Shown here: piece after piece, positions 38,205 to 47,606 of the stretch
How positions within the stretch are numbered: position 1 is the first letter of the stretch
How the letters are laid out: each line of letters opens with the position of its first letter
Source of the DNA: Streptococcaceae bacterium
Lineage (GTDB): Bacteria > Bacillota > Bacilli > Lactobacillales > Streptococcaceae
Direction: 5' to 3'
DNA: 64,000 bases
NCBI GenBank assembly: GCA_031269775.1
Contig: JAISYQ010000027.1
Location: forward strand, 39,401-103,400
Program-made: the position numbers and the translations under genes
Notes under the pieces: generated by a model
The model's input: only the letters and a program-made list of their open reading frames with translations
Told to the model about the DNA's origin: nothing
Database searches by the model: none

Positions 38205-39128
38205 TTAATTTTCTATTTCCTGTAAGTATAAATAAACTTGTTGGCCAGCAATGCTGCCTTCGCCTACAGCTGTTGTAATTTGACGTAAAGTTTTTTTGCG
38301 AACATCTCCAATGGCGAAGATGCCGGGGATATTTGTTTTCATGTTGGCATCTGTTTTGATCCAACCATTTTTATCAGTTATTTCTAAATTTAGAAAAGGT
38401 TTTGAGAAAGGATTTAATCCTATATAAATAAAGACACCTTTACAAGAGATGGTATCAGCATTATTTTGCTTATTTTTAATGCGGACTTGGGTTACTGAGC
38501 GTTCATTCCCTTGTATTTTTTCTACAATAGTATTCCAAAGGAATTTTATTTTAGCATTGGCAAATGCTCGATCTTGAATAATTTTTTGAGCTCTCAAAGC
38601 ACTACGTCGGTGAATAATTGTGACTTGACTAGCAAAACGAGTTAAAAAAATTGCTTCTTCAACTGCGGAATCCCCACCACCAATGACAATCAATTCTTTA
38701 TTGCGAAAAAAAGCACCATCGCAAATGGCGCAATAACTTATACCTTTACCTGCATACTCTGTCTCACCAGAGATATTGAGACGTTTATACACAGCTCCTG
38801 TAGCAATAACAATCGTTTTTGTAGTGTATATCATATCTTCAGTTATAACGATTTTATATTTTTGCTGATTTTTTACTTGCTTAACAGTGCCATAAGCATT
38901 TTCAACGCCAAATTTAGTTAATGGTTTATGCATTTTAAGACTAAGTTCAGCTCCCATAATTGAGGCAAATCCGGGATAATTTTCAATTTCTGCTATATTA
39001 TTCATCTGCCCACCAGGTGCACCTTGTTCAAGCAATAGTACTTTTAAATTTGAACGCGCAGAATAAAGAGCTGCGGTCATACCGGCAGCTCCTGCACCAA
39101 TAACAATTACATCATAAATTTCTGACAT
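38205..39128 (-). CDS. trxB: Thioredoxin reductase
   Basis: This 307-residue FAD/NADPH enzyme reduces thioredoxin. It shows the FAD motif GAGAAGMTAALYSAR, the redox-active pair Cys133-Ala-Ile-Cys136 in SYCAICDGAFF, the NADPH motif GGGDSAVEEA and the FAD-binding end IFAIGDVR. Length is normal. It is convergent with lepB and followed upstream by a decayed region. Confidence 0.96.
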   Translation of the reverse strand: MSEIYDVIVIGAGAAGMTAALYSARSNLKVLLLEQGAPGGQMNNIAEIENYPGFASIMGAELSLKMHKPLTKFGVENAYGTVKQVKNQQKYKIVITEDMIYTTKTIVIATGAVYKRLNISGETEYAGKGISYCAICDGAFFRNKELIVIGGGDSAVEEAIFLTRFASQVTIIHRRSALRAQKIIQDRAFANAKIKFLWNTIVEKIQGNERSVTQVRIKNKQNNADTISCKGVFIYIGLNPFSKPFLNLEITDKNGWIKTDANMKTNIPGIFAIGDVRKKTLRQITTAVGEGSIAGQQVYLYLQEIEN

Positions 39129-39222
39129 TTAGCTTATTTCCTTTCAAATTAAGAGGAGAGTCTTTTTCGAATAAGCTGAACTTTCAATTTGCAAAATCAA
39201 ATTTTTGGTTGTGAATTCGGGT

Positions 39223-39480
39223 TTAGAAAATATAATTTAGTCTGTGGATCAATATCTCAAGACAATCATATTCTTTTTTGGGAATACCCAAAACTGACTG
39301 CAAGAAGCTGCGTAAAATATTTTGATTTTTAGGATCACCAAAAATCGTTTTAAAAATCAAATCATCAGTTCGTGGTAAGAATCTGTTAACGATCTTTAGT
39401 GAAATGAATTTTGAGCTATTTTTTACAATTTGAGGCAAGAAACGCAGATTTAGTAGTGCTAAACTGAGACTTTTTAACAA
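39223..39480 (-). pseudogene. Fragment of an Rpn/PD-(D/E)XK recombination nuclease-transposase
   Basis: The recognisable part is RFLPRTDDLIFKTIFGD followed by PKNQNILRSFLQSVLG, the N-terminal block of Rpn-type PD-(D/E)XK proteins (usual form LSPKxDxxFKxxFGD). Only ~50 of the usual ~280 residues survive, and no catalytic D-ExK region is present. The first ~33 residues of the open frame come from the inverted-repeat element at 39378-39537, which runs into the gene at its N-terminus. It is a dead remnant. Confidence 0.7.
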
Positions 39481-39537
39481 AAAAGTGTTGGAAAATAGCC
39501 AAAATCATTCATCGTTGGGAGATCGTTAACAGATTCT
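39378..39537. repeat. Inverted-repeat element, family 2, in the Rpn remnant
   Basis: This 160 bp element is bounded by perfect 17 bp inverted repeats, AGAATCTGTTAACGATC and its complement. Internally it carries CATTCATCGTT next to the right end, as does the 59 bp element at 56816-56874 (CATTCATCGCT). It appears inserted at the start of the Rpn-type gene. Confidence 0.8.
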
Positions 39538-39739
39538 AAGAGTTTATTATCTACGCTTACGTTTGTTTTTATCTCCTTAATTTTGTATTCAAACATTAAC
39601 ATATTTTGAGTGTTTTGGATAGTAAGTAAGAGCTGTATTGCCTGATCATCAATCAAGGATGCACATTCTTGTTGGCTATGCGAAGAAATTTCAATTGTTC
39701 ATGTTTTAGATTTTTTATTTGTGGCTTACTAAGCCTTTT

Positions 39740-39967
39740 TTAAAAATTAGAAATTTTTTTAATATATATAAAAGCAAAAAAGCTAAAGGCAATTAAAGGC
39801 GTTATTAATAAATTTAAAAGCAATGCATCTGTCATATATTCTTTTACTGAAAATATATTTTTAAATTTATGTTTTGCTGCTAATGGTATACTTAGAAGGG
39901 TAAAAAAAAGTTCAAAAATAATTGCCATTAAAAATGCAATTATGTAAATATTTAGCAATTCTTTCAC
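39740..39967 (-). CDS. Small hydrophobic membrane protein, unknown
   Basis: This 75-residue protein has two clear hydrophobic segments (about 6-30 and 48-70) joined by a basic loop. It starts with GTG, nine bases after GAGGT. I do not recognise a family. It stands alone in the decayed 39-40.5 kb patch, and just beyond its stop there is a hairpin GGCTTACTAAGCC (~39723-39735). It may be a genuine small gene or a fragment. Confidence 0.45.
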   Translation of the reverse strand: MKELLNIYIIAFLMAIIFELFFTLLSIPLAAKHKFKNIFSVKEYMTDALLLNLLITPLIAFSFFAFIYIKKISNF

Positions 39968-40106
39968 TTTTTTTACCTCAATTTATTACAAGTTTTAAAG
40001 AGTTTCTAAATGCAATTATGTCATGAAGTTTATGATTTGTCTAAAATTTAAAAGATATTGATAAATGAATATTTAGGGGAATTTTTAGCTGTAAAAGTAA
40101 ATTATT

Positions 40107-40266
40107 GAATCTCCTCGGAAACTAGGGTATAATGAGAATTCGTTTCAATTTTTTCTTGATACAAGAAAAAAACGCAAGAATAGTGTCTTCTATTTTGAGG
40201 CTTTTTGACGATGTATCAGGGAAAAAGAAAACGAAATTTTCATACATCTAATTTCCGAGAAGGTCT
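40107..40266. repeat. MITE-like inverted-repeat element, family 1, copy 3 (reversed)
   Basis: It is the reverse of copies 1 and 2. The left end is AATCTCCTCGGAAAC, the right end TTTCCGAGAAGGTCT. The internal part (GGGTATAATGAGAATTCGTTTC, shortened: GAGAATTCGTTTCAAT) matches the other copies. It lies upstream of the Rgg-like pseudogene. Flanking DNA to 40513 contains a possible promoter (TTGATC 40439-40444, TATAAT 40464-40469) and nothing else clear. Confidence 0.85.
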
Positions 40267-40512
40267 ATTTTAGTGTAAAAGTGTGATAATTGATGTTAAA
40301 ATTATTTCGACGGTGAATGCAGTGCAGAAGGAAAGATTAAATTTGTATTCTTCTAGGATGATTGAGAGCGTAAAAAAACTATCATTTTGATTTTATTTTA
40401 ACAAATTTTAATTTTTATTATAGAAAAAAGTGAAGAAATTGATCGGTATGTTTTTTTTATTTTTATAATAAAATGCAAATAAGAATAATCTGGTAAAGCA
40501 AAAGGAGAGAAA

Positions 40513-41402
40513 TTAAATCAGTTTGAAAATTTTCAAGCAAATTTAGGACGATTTTTAAAAAAATTAAGAAAAACCCAGAGGATTTTCCAAGAAAAAGCAT
40601 GTGAAGACATCTGTTCAAGAAAAACTTTATCTAATATTGAAAATGACTCATCTAATATTGATCTTAGATACCCCTTTAATTTAGCTCAAACATTTAATTT
40701 TCCTTTTAATGAAGCTGTGGTAGTTGCTAGTGATTATCCAATTGATAAGCTTGAGACTTTTTTTGATCGTGTGCAAGTATATTATAATGAAAAAAATCTT
40801 TTAGCATTTCAAAATATGCTAAAAGAAAAACGAAAAGCGGCTTTGAGCAATAAAAAGAACTATTTACATATTTTGTTATTTTCTGATTATATTCATTATT
40901 TAGATCCAAATTATCCTATTCAAAAGTCGGATTTAGAAAATGCTGTTGATTATCTAGATAAAATAGAGGTTTGGAATTATTTTAATGTAAGTTTATTTGG
41001 GCAAGTAGCTCATTTACTAAAGACATTATTAAGCATCATCAAAAAATTTTTCTGGTGAATAGATTAAAAAGAAAGTGTTTAATAAAAATTTTAATTAACG
41101 TTATTCATTCTTGTTTAGAAGCAAATTATTTAAAATATGTTGATTTTTTTCTTAGCATTGCTTATTCGATAATACAACAACAAAGAGCGATAGAATTTTT
41201 CAATGATAAACTTTTTTTAGATTATGAATATGGATGTTACTTATTAATGACCGGGGATCAGAAAGAGGGGCAAAAATTAATAAAGAATGTCATTGTGATC
41301 TTTTCATTAAGCGGGCATGACGACTTAGATAAATTTCAGCAAAATTATAACAAAATAATTATAAAGATAAATAAAGCAGAAAATGAAAGCAAATATTTTT
41401 GA
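40513..41402 (+). pseudogene. Rgg/GadR/MutR-like transcriptional regulator, broken
   Basis: In one frame from ~40513 an HTH domain is readable (NLGRFLKKLRKTQRIFQEKA, then CSRKTLSNIEND), followed by a helical regulator domain to a stop at 41058. The continuation lies in another frame to 41402 (from about IIKHHQKIFLVNRLKR). The sum, ~296 codons, fits Rgg regulators, which sense peptides. There is no ATG/GTG/TTG at the expected start (TTA instead, right after GGAGAG), and one frameshift occurs near 41010-41045. Two independent lesions make inactivation likely. Confidence 0.7.
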
Positions 41403-41593
41403 AAGTGGTTTTAAGTAAAAAATAATGGTTGGGACGTACATTTTAGATATATGTTTCAACTTTTTTTATCTTCGCTTTTTACATATTATAATATATCTAG
41501 ATTTAGGGCTGTTTAGATTAATTTTCGTATGTGCGGGAGTTGTTATGTCTTTTGAAAAAAATTATTAATTATTTAAGGTAAGGGAAATTTTAT

Positions 41594-42499
41594 ATGTATA
41601 AAGTTATTTTACTAACAAATTCTACTAATGAATTTACTAAAGAAGTGACAAAAAACGTTGGATTTATGCAAAAGTATCTAAGTAGTATTAATTGGGATAA
41701 ATTTTTTGCAACTATGCTTACTAAAGGAATTTCAATCATACTTTCTTGTTTTTTATTTTTTATTCTCTTTAAAATTGGCCAAAAAATTATTGCAAAAACT
41801 TATAAGTCTTACCTTAAACGTAATTTTACGAGTACCGTGCGTGCTAAGACGATTAAGCATTTACTAGATAGTGCCTTTTATTATGCTATTTGTTTTATTA
41901 CTGGTTATACTTTTTTAGCAATTATCGGCATTCCGATTGGCTCACTGTTAGCAGGAGCTGGAATTATTGGTTTAGCTATCGGTTTAGGTGCGCAGGGTTT
42001 TATGAATGATTTGATTACTGGTTTTTTTATAATTATTGAACAGCAAATTGATGTGGGGGAGAAAGTACGGATGCCCAATTTAGGGATTGAGGGTTCGGTT
42101 ATATCAGTAGGTATTCGTACAGTAAAGATTAAGTCCCCAGAAGGCTATATTCATTTTATTCCTAATCGCAATATTACAACGATTACCAATCTTTCGCGTT
42201 TGGATATTAAAGTCATTGTAGATATTAGTATTGTGCCAGAAGAGGGGATAGAGAGGATTACAGAGATCATCGAAAAAATCACTAAGCATTTAGCTAAAGA
42301 ATATAAAGGTATGATTAAACAAGGACCAAAAATATTAGGTTTGGTGGATCTTGGTGGAGGCAATTTTGCCATTCGAACGATAATGTTTGTTGTAAATAAA
42401 GAGCAATCAAATATCAAACAAGTGTTTACAGCAGAATATGTTCAAGCACTTACAAAAGAAAATTTTACAATTCCTAGCACAAACTTAGTAAATATTTAA
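41594..42499 (+). CDS. Small-conductance mechanosensitive channel (MscS family)
   Basis: This 301-residue membrane channel opens on membrane tension and releases solutes during osmotic downshift. Membrane segments lie at about 44-64, 90-112 and 113-140. The pore helix has the Ala/Gly pattern GSLLAGAGIIGLAIGLGAQG, followed by the beta domain (DVGEKVRM, GIEGSVISVGIRTVKI, IPNRNITTITNLSR). ATG follows AAGGTAAGGG. It is monocistronic, with a terminator downstream. Confidence 0.94.
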   Translation: MYKVILLTNSTNEFTKEVTKNVGFMQKYLSSINWDKFFATMLTKGISIILSCFLFFILFKIGQKIIAKTYKSYLKRNFTSTVRAKTIKHLLDSAFYYAICFITGYTFLAIIGIPIGSLLAGAGIIGLAIGLGAQGFMNDLITGFFIIIEQQIDVGEKVRMPNLGIEGSVISVGIRTVKIKSPEGYIHFIPNRNITTITNLSRLDIKVIVDISIVPEEGIERITEIIEKITKHLAKEYKGMIKQGPKILGLVDLGGGNFAIRTIMFVVNKEQSNIKQVFTAEYVQALTKENFTIPSTNLVNI

Positions 42500-42519
42500 A
42501 ACTATTCCAAATGGTAAAT

Positions 42520-42576
42520 ACAAGATGTTGTGTCAAAAAATGATAAATTACTAAAAAAACACAATATCTTGTGTTT
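42520..42576 (+). terminator. Terminator after the MscS gene
   Basis: ACAAGATGTTGTGT pairs with ACACAATATCTTGT around a ~25 nt A-rich loop. A short T-rich stretch follows. Confidence 0.65.
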
Positions 42577-42693
42577 ATAACTTGTTATTTATTGATTGAT
42601 CATTCATAATGTCAGTAGAGATAATTATTATTGATTGTAAAGAAATTCTACTAGGGATATTAGACATACTGGATAGGTTTTTTGAAAATAAAA

Positions 42694-42710
42694 GATCGTA
42701 AATAGATTCT
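42694..42710. repeat. Solo end of repeat family 2
   Basis: GATCGTAAATAGATTCT matches the right end of the element at 39378-39537 (GATCGTTAACAGATTCT) except at two positions. No matching left end was found, so it is a relic or a partial copy upstream of nrdD. Confidence 0.45.
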
Positions 42711-42730
42711 AAGAAAGTGAGTGTTTACTT

Positions 42731-44911
42731 ATGATGATAGCAAGTCAAACAAGAAATAAAGATGCTTATACAGATCTAGCAGCGATGAGTGTTTTAAAAA
42801 GAGATGGCCGTTTAGTCAATTTTAATGATCAAAAGATTTATGATGCGTTAGTTAAAGCAGAGATTCAGGTGAATAATGAGTTAACACCAGTATCTGCATC
42901 TTGCATTCAATCAATTGTGGAGCAGGTAAATGCAGAGATTACAGAGCGTTTTCAAGAGAATGTTAAAATTTATGAAATTCAAAATATTGTCGAGCATGTT
43001 TTGCTTGAGAATAATCTTTATGATTTAGCAGAAAGTTATATTTCTTATCGGACAAAGCGTGATTTTGAGCGTTTTAAAGCAACTGATATTAATTTTACAA
43101 TTGGCAAGTTAATTAATAAAGATAAAGCAGTAGTCAATGAAAATGCTAATAAAGATTCGGAAATTTTTAATACTAAGCGAGATTTAACAGCAGGCATTGT
43201 CGGAAAATCAATCGGACTTAAGATGCTTCCAACGCATGTTGCTAATGCCCATCAAAAAGGAGAGATTCATTATCATGATTTAGATTATCATCCTTATACA
43301 CCGATGACTAATTGTTGCTTGATTGATTTTAAAGGCATGTTAGAAAATGGTTTTAAAATTGGAAATGCCGAAGTAGTATCTCCTAAATCAATTCAGACAG
43401 CGACTGCGCAAATGAGCCAGATCATTGCTAATGTTGCTTCTAGTCAATATGGAGGCTGTTCAGCGGATCGAGTAGATGAACTTTTAGCACCGTTTGCAAA
43501 GTTAAATTATAACAAGCATATCAAAGATGCCAAGCAGTGGGTTCCTGAAGAAAAATGGGAAGAGTATGCCAAAATAAAGACACAAAAAGATATTTATGAT
43601 GCGATGCAATCTCTTGAATATGAGATCAATACCTTGTTTACGTCCAATGGACAAACACCATTTACCTCTCTTGGTTTTGGTTTGGGTTCTAATTGGTTTG
43701 AGCGAGAAATTCAACAGGCGATTTTAAATATTCGACTTACCGGTCTTGGAAGTGAAAAACGAACAGCAATTTTTCCAAAGTTAATTTTTACTTTAAAACG
43801 TGGGCTTAATTTAAATGAGAAAGATCCTAATTATGATATTAAGCAACTGGCTTTAAAGTGTGCAACAAAGCGTATGTATCCAGATATTTTAAGTTATGAT
43901 AAGATTGTTGAATTAACAGGTTCATTTAAAGTGCCGATGGGATGCCGTTCATTTTTACAAGGATGGAAAGATGAAAATGGCAAAGAAGTGAATGCTGGGC
44001 GAATGAACCTTGGTGTGGTGACGTTAAATCTACCACGAATTGCTTTAGAGTCTCAAGGAAAGATGGATAAATTTTGGACGATTTTGGCTGATCGTTTGGA
44101 AATTGTCAAAGATGCATTGGTTTTTCGGATTCATCGTTGCAAAGAAGCAACGCCTGCAAATGCTCCAATTCTTTATCAAAATGGAGCCTTTGGTAAGCGT
44201 TTGAATCGAAAAGGAAATGTAGTTGAGCTTTTTGCTAATAAAAGAGCAACGGTTTCAATGGGCTATATTGGCTTATATGAAGTAGCAACATCTTTTTATG
44301 GGCCGAACTGGGAGCAAGATGTTCAGGCAAAAGCGTTCACACTTGAGATCATGAAGATATTAAAAGTACATGCAGATCTTTGGAGTGAAGAATATGGATA
44401 TCATTTCTCAATTTATGCTACTCCTTCTGAGTCTTTAACGGATCGTTTTTGTTGTTTAGATGCTCAAAAATTTGGAAAAGTTGCAGATATTACGGATAAA
44501 GAATATTACACGAATTCATTTCATTATGATGTTCGCAAAAATCCTACACCTTTTGAAAAATTAGATTTTGAAAAGGATTATCCGAAATATTCTTCCGGTG
44601 GATTTATTCATTACTGCGAATATCCTGTATTGCAGCAAAATCCAAAAGCATTAGAAGCAGTTTGGGATTATGCGTATGATCGTGTAGGATACTTGGGAAC
44701 GAATACACCGATTGATCATTGCTATGAATGTGGCTTTGATGGAGATTTTCACCCGACAGATCGTGGCTTTGAATGTCCAAATTGTGAAAATAAAAATCCT
44801 GAAACTAGTGATGTGGTGAAACGTACTTGTGGATATTTGGGGAATCCGCAAGCACGTCCAATGGTTAAAGGGCGTCATAAAGAAATCAGTAATCGGGTGA
44901 AACATATGTGA
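42731..44911 (+). CDS. nrdD: Anaerobic (class III) ribonucleoside-triphosphate reductase
   Basis: This 726-residue glycyl-radical enzyme makes deoxyribonucleotides without oxygen. An N-terminal ATP-cone (about 17-110: VLKRDGRLVNFNDQKIYDAL) gives allosteric control. The C-terminal zinc site is CYECGFDG and CPNCEN, and the radical Gly is in RTCGYLG (about residue 701). nrdG, its activase, follows after a short gap. No class I or II reductase is in the window. Confidence 0.97.
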   Translation: MMIASQTRNKDAYTDLAAMSVLKRDGRLVNFNDQKIYDALVKAEIQVNNELTPVSASCIQSIVEQVNAEITERFQENVKIYEIQNIVEHVLLENNLYDLAESYISYRTKRDFERFKATDINFTIGKLINKDKAVVNENANKDSEIFNTKRDLTAGIVGKSIGLKMLPTHVANAHQKGEIHYHDLDYHPYTPMTNCCLIDFKGMLENGFKIGNAEVVSPKSIQTATAQMSQIIANVASSQYGGCSADRVDELLAPFAKLNYNKHIKDAKQWVPEEKWEEYAKIKTQKDIYDAMQSLEYEINTLFTSNGQTPFTSLGFGLGSNWFEREIQQAILNIRLTGLGSEKRTAIFPKLIFTLKRGLNLNEKDPNYDIKQLALKCATKRMYPDILSYDKIVELTGSFKVPMGCRSFLQGWKDENGKEVNAGRMNLGVVTLNLPRIALESQGKMDKFWTILADRLEIVKDALVFRIHRCKEATPANAPILYQNGAFGKRLNRKGNVVELFANKRATVSMGYIGLYEVATSFYGPNWEQDVQAKAFTLEIMKILKVHADLWSEEYGYHFSIYATPSESLTDRFCCLDAQKFGKVADITDKEYYTNSFHYDVRKNPTPFEKLDFEKDYPKYSSGGFIHYCEYPVLQQNPKALEAVWDYAYDRVGYLGTNTPIDHCYECGFDGDFHPTDRGFECPNCENKNPETSDVVKRTCGYLGNPQARPMVKGRHKEISNRVKHM

Positions 44912-44954
44912 AAGTTTGTACACAAGCTTTAAATGAATAGGGATGAAATTTAAA

Positions 44955-45548
44955 ATGCGAAATCCAAAACCTAAGGAATGGCGTTCAAAAGATTTAAGTC
45001 AAAATTATTATGCTGATTATAAACCATTTAATTTTGTTGATGGTGAGGGTGTGCGCAACTCTTTATATGTAAGTGGATGTTTATTTGCTTGCAAAGGGTG
45101 TTATAATACTATATCTCACTCCTTTAGTTATGGAAAACTTTATACAAAAGAGTTAGAAAATCAAATTATTGAAGATACCAGATTATCTTATGTGCAAGGT
45201 TTGAGCCTACTTGGTGGGGAGCCTTTTTTAAATACTGGCATTACAATACCTTTAGTAAAACGTATGCGTAAAGAATTTGGTAGGAGTAAAGATATTTGGT
45301 GTTGGACAGGATATGCTTGGGAGGAGCTTCAGGTGGAAATGGAAGATAAATTAGAACTTTTGCGCTCCATTGATATTTTGGTGGATGGCCGTTTTGAATT
45401 AGCAAAAAAAAATTTAAATTTGCAATTTCGTGGATCTAGCAATCAAAGGATTATTGATGTTCAAAAATCTTTTCATCAAGGGGAAATTGTAATTTGGGAT
45501 AATATTAAGGGTAAATTAATTAACAAGACTTCAAATTTTGTTGATTAA
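44955..45548 (+). CDS. nrdG: Anaerobic ribonucleotide reductase activating protein (radical SAM)
   Basis: This ~197-residue radical SAM activase generates the glycyl radical on NrdD. It has CLFACKGCYN preceded by PFNFVDGEGVRNSLYVSG, then LLGGEPFLN. The ATG at 44955 (MRNPKPKEW) is favoured: it sits at normal distance from a GGATGA-type site and gives the usual N-terminus. The ATG at 44943 lies right against AGGG. It forms an operon with nrdD. Confidence 0.95.
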   Translation: MRNPKPKEWRSKDLSQNYYADYKPFNFVDGEGVRNSLYVSGCLFACKGCYNTISHSFSYGKLYTKELENQIIEDTRLSYVQGLSLLGGEPFLNTGITIPLVKRMRKEFGRSKDIWCWTGYAWEELQVEMEDKLELLRSIDILVDGRFELAKKNLNLQFRGSSNQRIIDVQKSFHQGEIVIWDNIKGKLINKTSNFVD

Positions 45549-45776
45549 TTTCTTTTTTTGAAAGCATAAAAGGGATTTGTCGTGTAAATTTTTTCCGGTT
45601 TAAAAATTCCTATTTTATTTTCTTTTAAAATAATGGTAATTCAGATTTCGTTTTACTTTTACGATGTCTTTTTTGGAATATTTGAATTAAAAAATTTAAA
45701 TAATAGATTAGGTGAGAAAAGGTTAGGTTTACTAAAATTAGTTTTATTTTTTTATAAAGAAAGGGGGAGCATTATA

Positions 45777-47162
45777 TTGAATTTTTTTGATTTAAAACGT
45801 CCAGTTTCATTGAATTTATCGTTTCAGGAGCAACGAGAAAAGTGGATGCCACAGTTTTTGAAAGCGTTTTATGTAGTATTTATTGCTTATTTTGCTTCTT
45901 ATATTATTCGCAATAACATGGATTCGGCAATGGTAGCGATGAAGTTAAAATTAGGATTAAGCAAGGAAAAAGTTGGGCATGTTCTTTTTTTTAATACTCT
46001 TGCTTATGGTCTTGGGAAAACGGCTCTTGGATTTCTTGTAGATAGGAGAAATTCAAAAAAGATTATGAATTTTTTGATTATGTTAGGTGGATTTTGTAAC
46101 ATTGGAGTATCTATTCTTTTTTTCAGTGGTCTTGAGATGAAAGCGCTATTAGGTGGCATTGGCTTTATTTGGGCAATTAACGGTCTAGTGTTATCTCCGG
46201 GTGGTCCATGTGCGTATTCTACGATTATGCGGTGGATGCCAAAATCAAAGCAGGCCACTTGGCTTGGACGTTGGAATGTTTCTCATAACATAGGCGGAGC
46301 TTTTGCTGCCGGAATAGCTGCATGGTTTGCTGATAATTTTTTTGGTGGTAATGTCGGTGGCTTTTTCCTTATTCCTGGGTTGTTTGGAGTAGCTGTAGGG
46401 ATTTGGGGAATGTTTTATGGCAAAGACGACCCAATGGAATTAGGTTGGGATGATGCTGCAACTGTTTGGGAAGAGCTAGATGATGAAGAAAAGCGTAAAG
46501 AAGAGGAAAAAAAAGAAGTTCCAAAATCAAAGATTCTCTTTGATTATGTTTTAAAAAATCCTTGGGTTTGGCTTTTAGCTTTAGCAAACGTTTTCGTTTA
46601 TATGGTGCGCATGGGAGTTTCTACTTGGGTAACTTATTATGCCAAAGTTGTATTGGGCCATGAACTTAAAAGAGCTACGATTTTAAAAATTGCCTTTGAA
46701 ATGAGTGCTTTGGTAGGGTCATTATTTCTTGGTTGGTTTAGTGATAAGGTCAAGGGACGTAGAATGTTGGTTTCTGGCATTATTATGTTATTGACTTCTG
46801 CTGGAGTTTGGTATTATTCAAAAGCTGAGGAAATTCATGAACTGATTATTGCTATGGTAATATGCGGTTTCTTTATCTTTGGACCACAATTGTTAATTGG
46901 AGTCTCTGTAGTTAAATTTGTTCCTAAAAAAGCAGTCGCTGTTGCAAACGGAGTTACGGGGACTGCTGGATATTTGATCGGAGATTCTTTAATTAAAGAA
47001 AAACTTCCGAAATGGATAGGTGGAAATGAAACTAGAGAAGTTTGGAATAAAATGTTTGTTATCATGTATGTATGTATCATCATCGGTGCAATAGTTATGT
47101 TCATTATTGCTGTTGAAGAAGAAAGACGGATTCGTAAAGATCAAGCATTTGCTAAAAAGTGA
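45777..47162 (+). CDS. Organophosphate:phosphate antiporter-like MFS transporter (UhpT/GlpT family)
   Basis: This ~462-residue major facilitator protein has about 12 membrane helices. The family look is clear: FLKAFYVVFIAYFASYIIRNNMD, then LGLSKEKVGHVLFFNTLAYGLGK, SPGGPCAYSTIMRW, and RWNVSHNIGGAFA. Such transporters import sugar phosphates or glycerol-3-phosphate in exchange for phosphate. TTG at 45777 follows AAAGGGGGAG at ideal spacing; a much longer open frame upstream has no ribosome site. A charged cytoplasmic loop (EELDDEEKRKEEEKK) lies between halves. Substrate cannot be read from sequence. Confidence 0.85.
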   Translation: MNFFDLKRPVSLNLSFQEQREKWMPQFLKAFYVVFIAYFASYIIRNNMDSAMVAMKLKLGLSKEKVGHVLFFNTLAYGLGKTALGFLVDRRNSKKIMNFLIMLGGFCNIGVSILFFSGLEMKALLGGIGFIWAINGLVLSPGGPCAYSTIMRWMPKSKQATWLGRWNVSHNIGGAFAAGIAAWFADNFFGGNVGGFFLIPGLFGVAVGIWGMFYGKDDPMELGWDDAATVWEELDDEEKRKEEEKKEVPKSKILFDYVLKNPWVWLLALANVFVYMVRMGVSTWVTYYAKVVLGHELKRATILKIAFEMSALVGSLFLGWFSDKVKGRRMLVSGIIMLLTSAGVWYYSKAEEIHELIIAMVICGFFIFGPQLLIGVSVVKFVPKKAVAVANGVTGTAGYLIGDSLIKEKLPKWIGGNETREVWNKMFVIMYVCIIIGAIVMFIIAVEEERRIRKDQAFAKK

Positions 47163-47268
47163 ATGTTATTAACATTTTAATTAATAAAAAATTTAGATAA
47201 TACTTTACTGAAAATTTTAATTAGTAAAATGCTAATTAGAGCTAATGTTATGAACAGAGGAAAAAAAG

Positions 47269-47400
47269 ATGACAAAAGTTAATGATATTCAAGCAAGAAT
47301 AATTAATGGAGGTGAGAAAAAATATAAATGTACTATGTGTGGGCAATGGATTTTAGTAAAAGATCGAATTTGGCATATGGCAGGGTTTTGGTGCTTGTAA
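47269..47400 (+). CDS. 43-residue double-glycine, Cys/Trp-rich small peptide
   Basis: ATG with GAGG eight bases upstream encodes MTKVNDIQARIINGG then EKKYKCTMCGQWILVKD, ending RIWHMAGFWCL. The first 15 residues resemble a short double-glycine bacteriocin leader (Ile at -4, GG at the end). The rest has CxxC plus a later His and Cys, so it could be a small zinc-binding or antimicrobial peptide. No immunity or exporter gene is adjacent. A terminator follows at 47437-47467. Confidence 0.55.
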   Translation: MTKVNDIQARIINGGEKKYKCTMCGQWILVKDRIWHMAGFWCL

Positions 47401-47436
47401 GTTAAAAGCTAAGGAAATTTTATTGATTATTAATAG

Positions 47437-47467
47437 CCTGCTCATTAGAGATATTGAGTAGGTTTTA
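47437..47467 (+). terminator. Terminator after the double-glycine peptide
   Basis: CCTGCTCA (47438-47445) and TGAGTAGG (47455-47462) form a stem followed by TTTT. Confidence 0.65.
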
Positions 47468-47606
47468 ATGATGTCATTTTATTTCCCTTTTTTATAATAA
47501 TTATGTGAAAATAATTTACGCAATACTTTTCTATTTTAAAACTTGCTAAAATAATACTCAAAACAATCGACAAACGATAATTAGATTAGCAAGGGGGAAT
47601 TTAATA

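Noticed and set aside
39474..39656. 60-codon reverse frame beside the Rpn remnant
   Set aside because: No ribosome site; overlaps the inverted-repeat element; not recognisable as the missing part of the nuclease.
45633..45776. N-terminal extension of the MFS transporter from 45633
   Set aside because: No ribosome site and an untypical extension; TTG at 45777 has AAAGGGGGAG at ideal distance.
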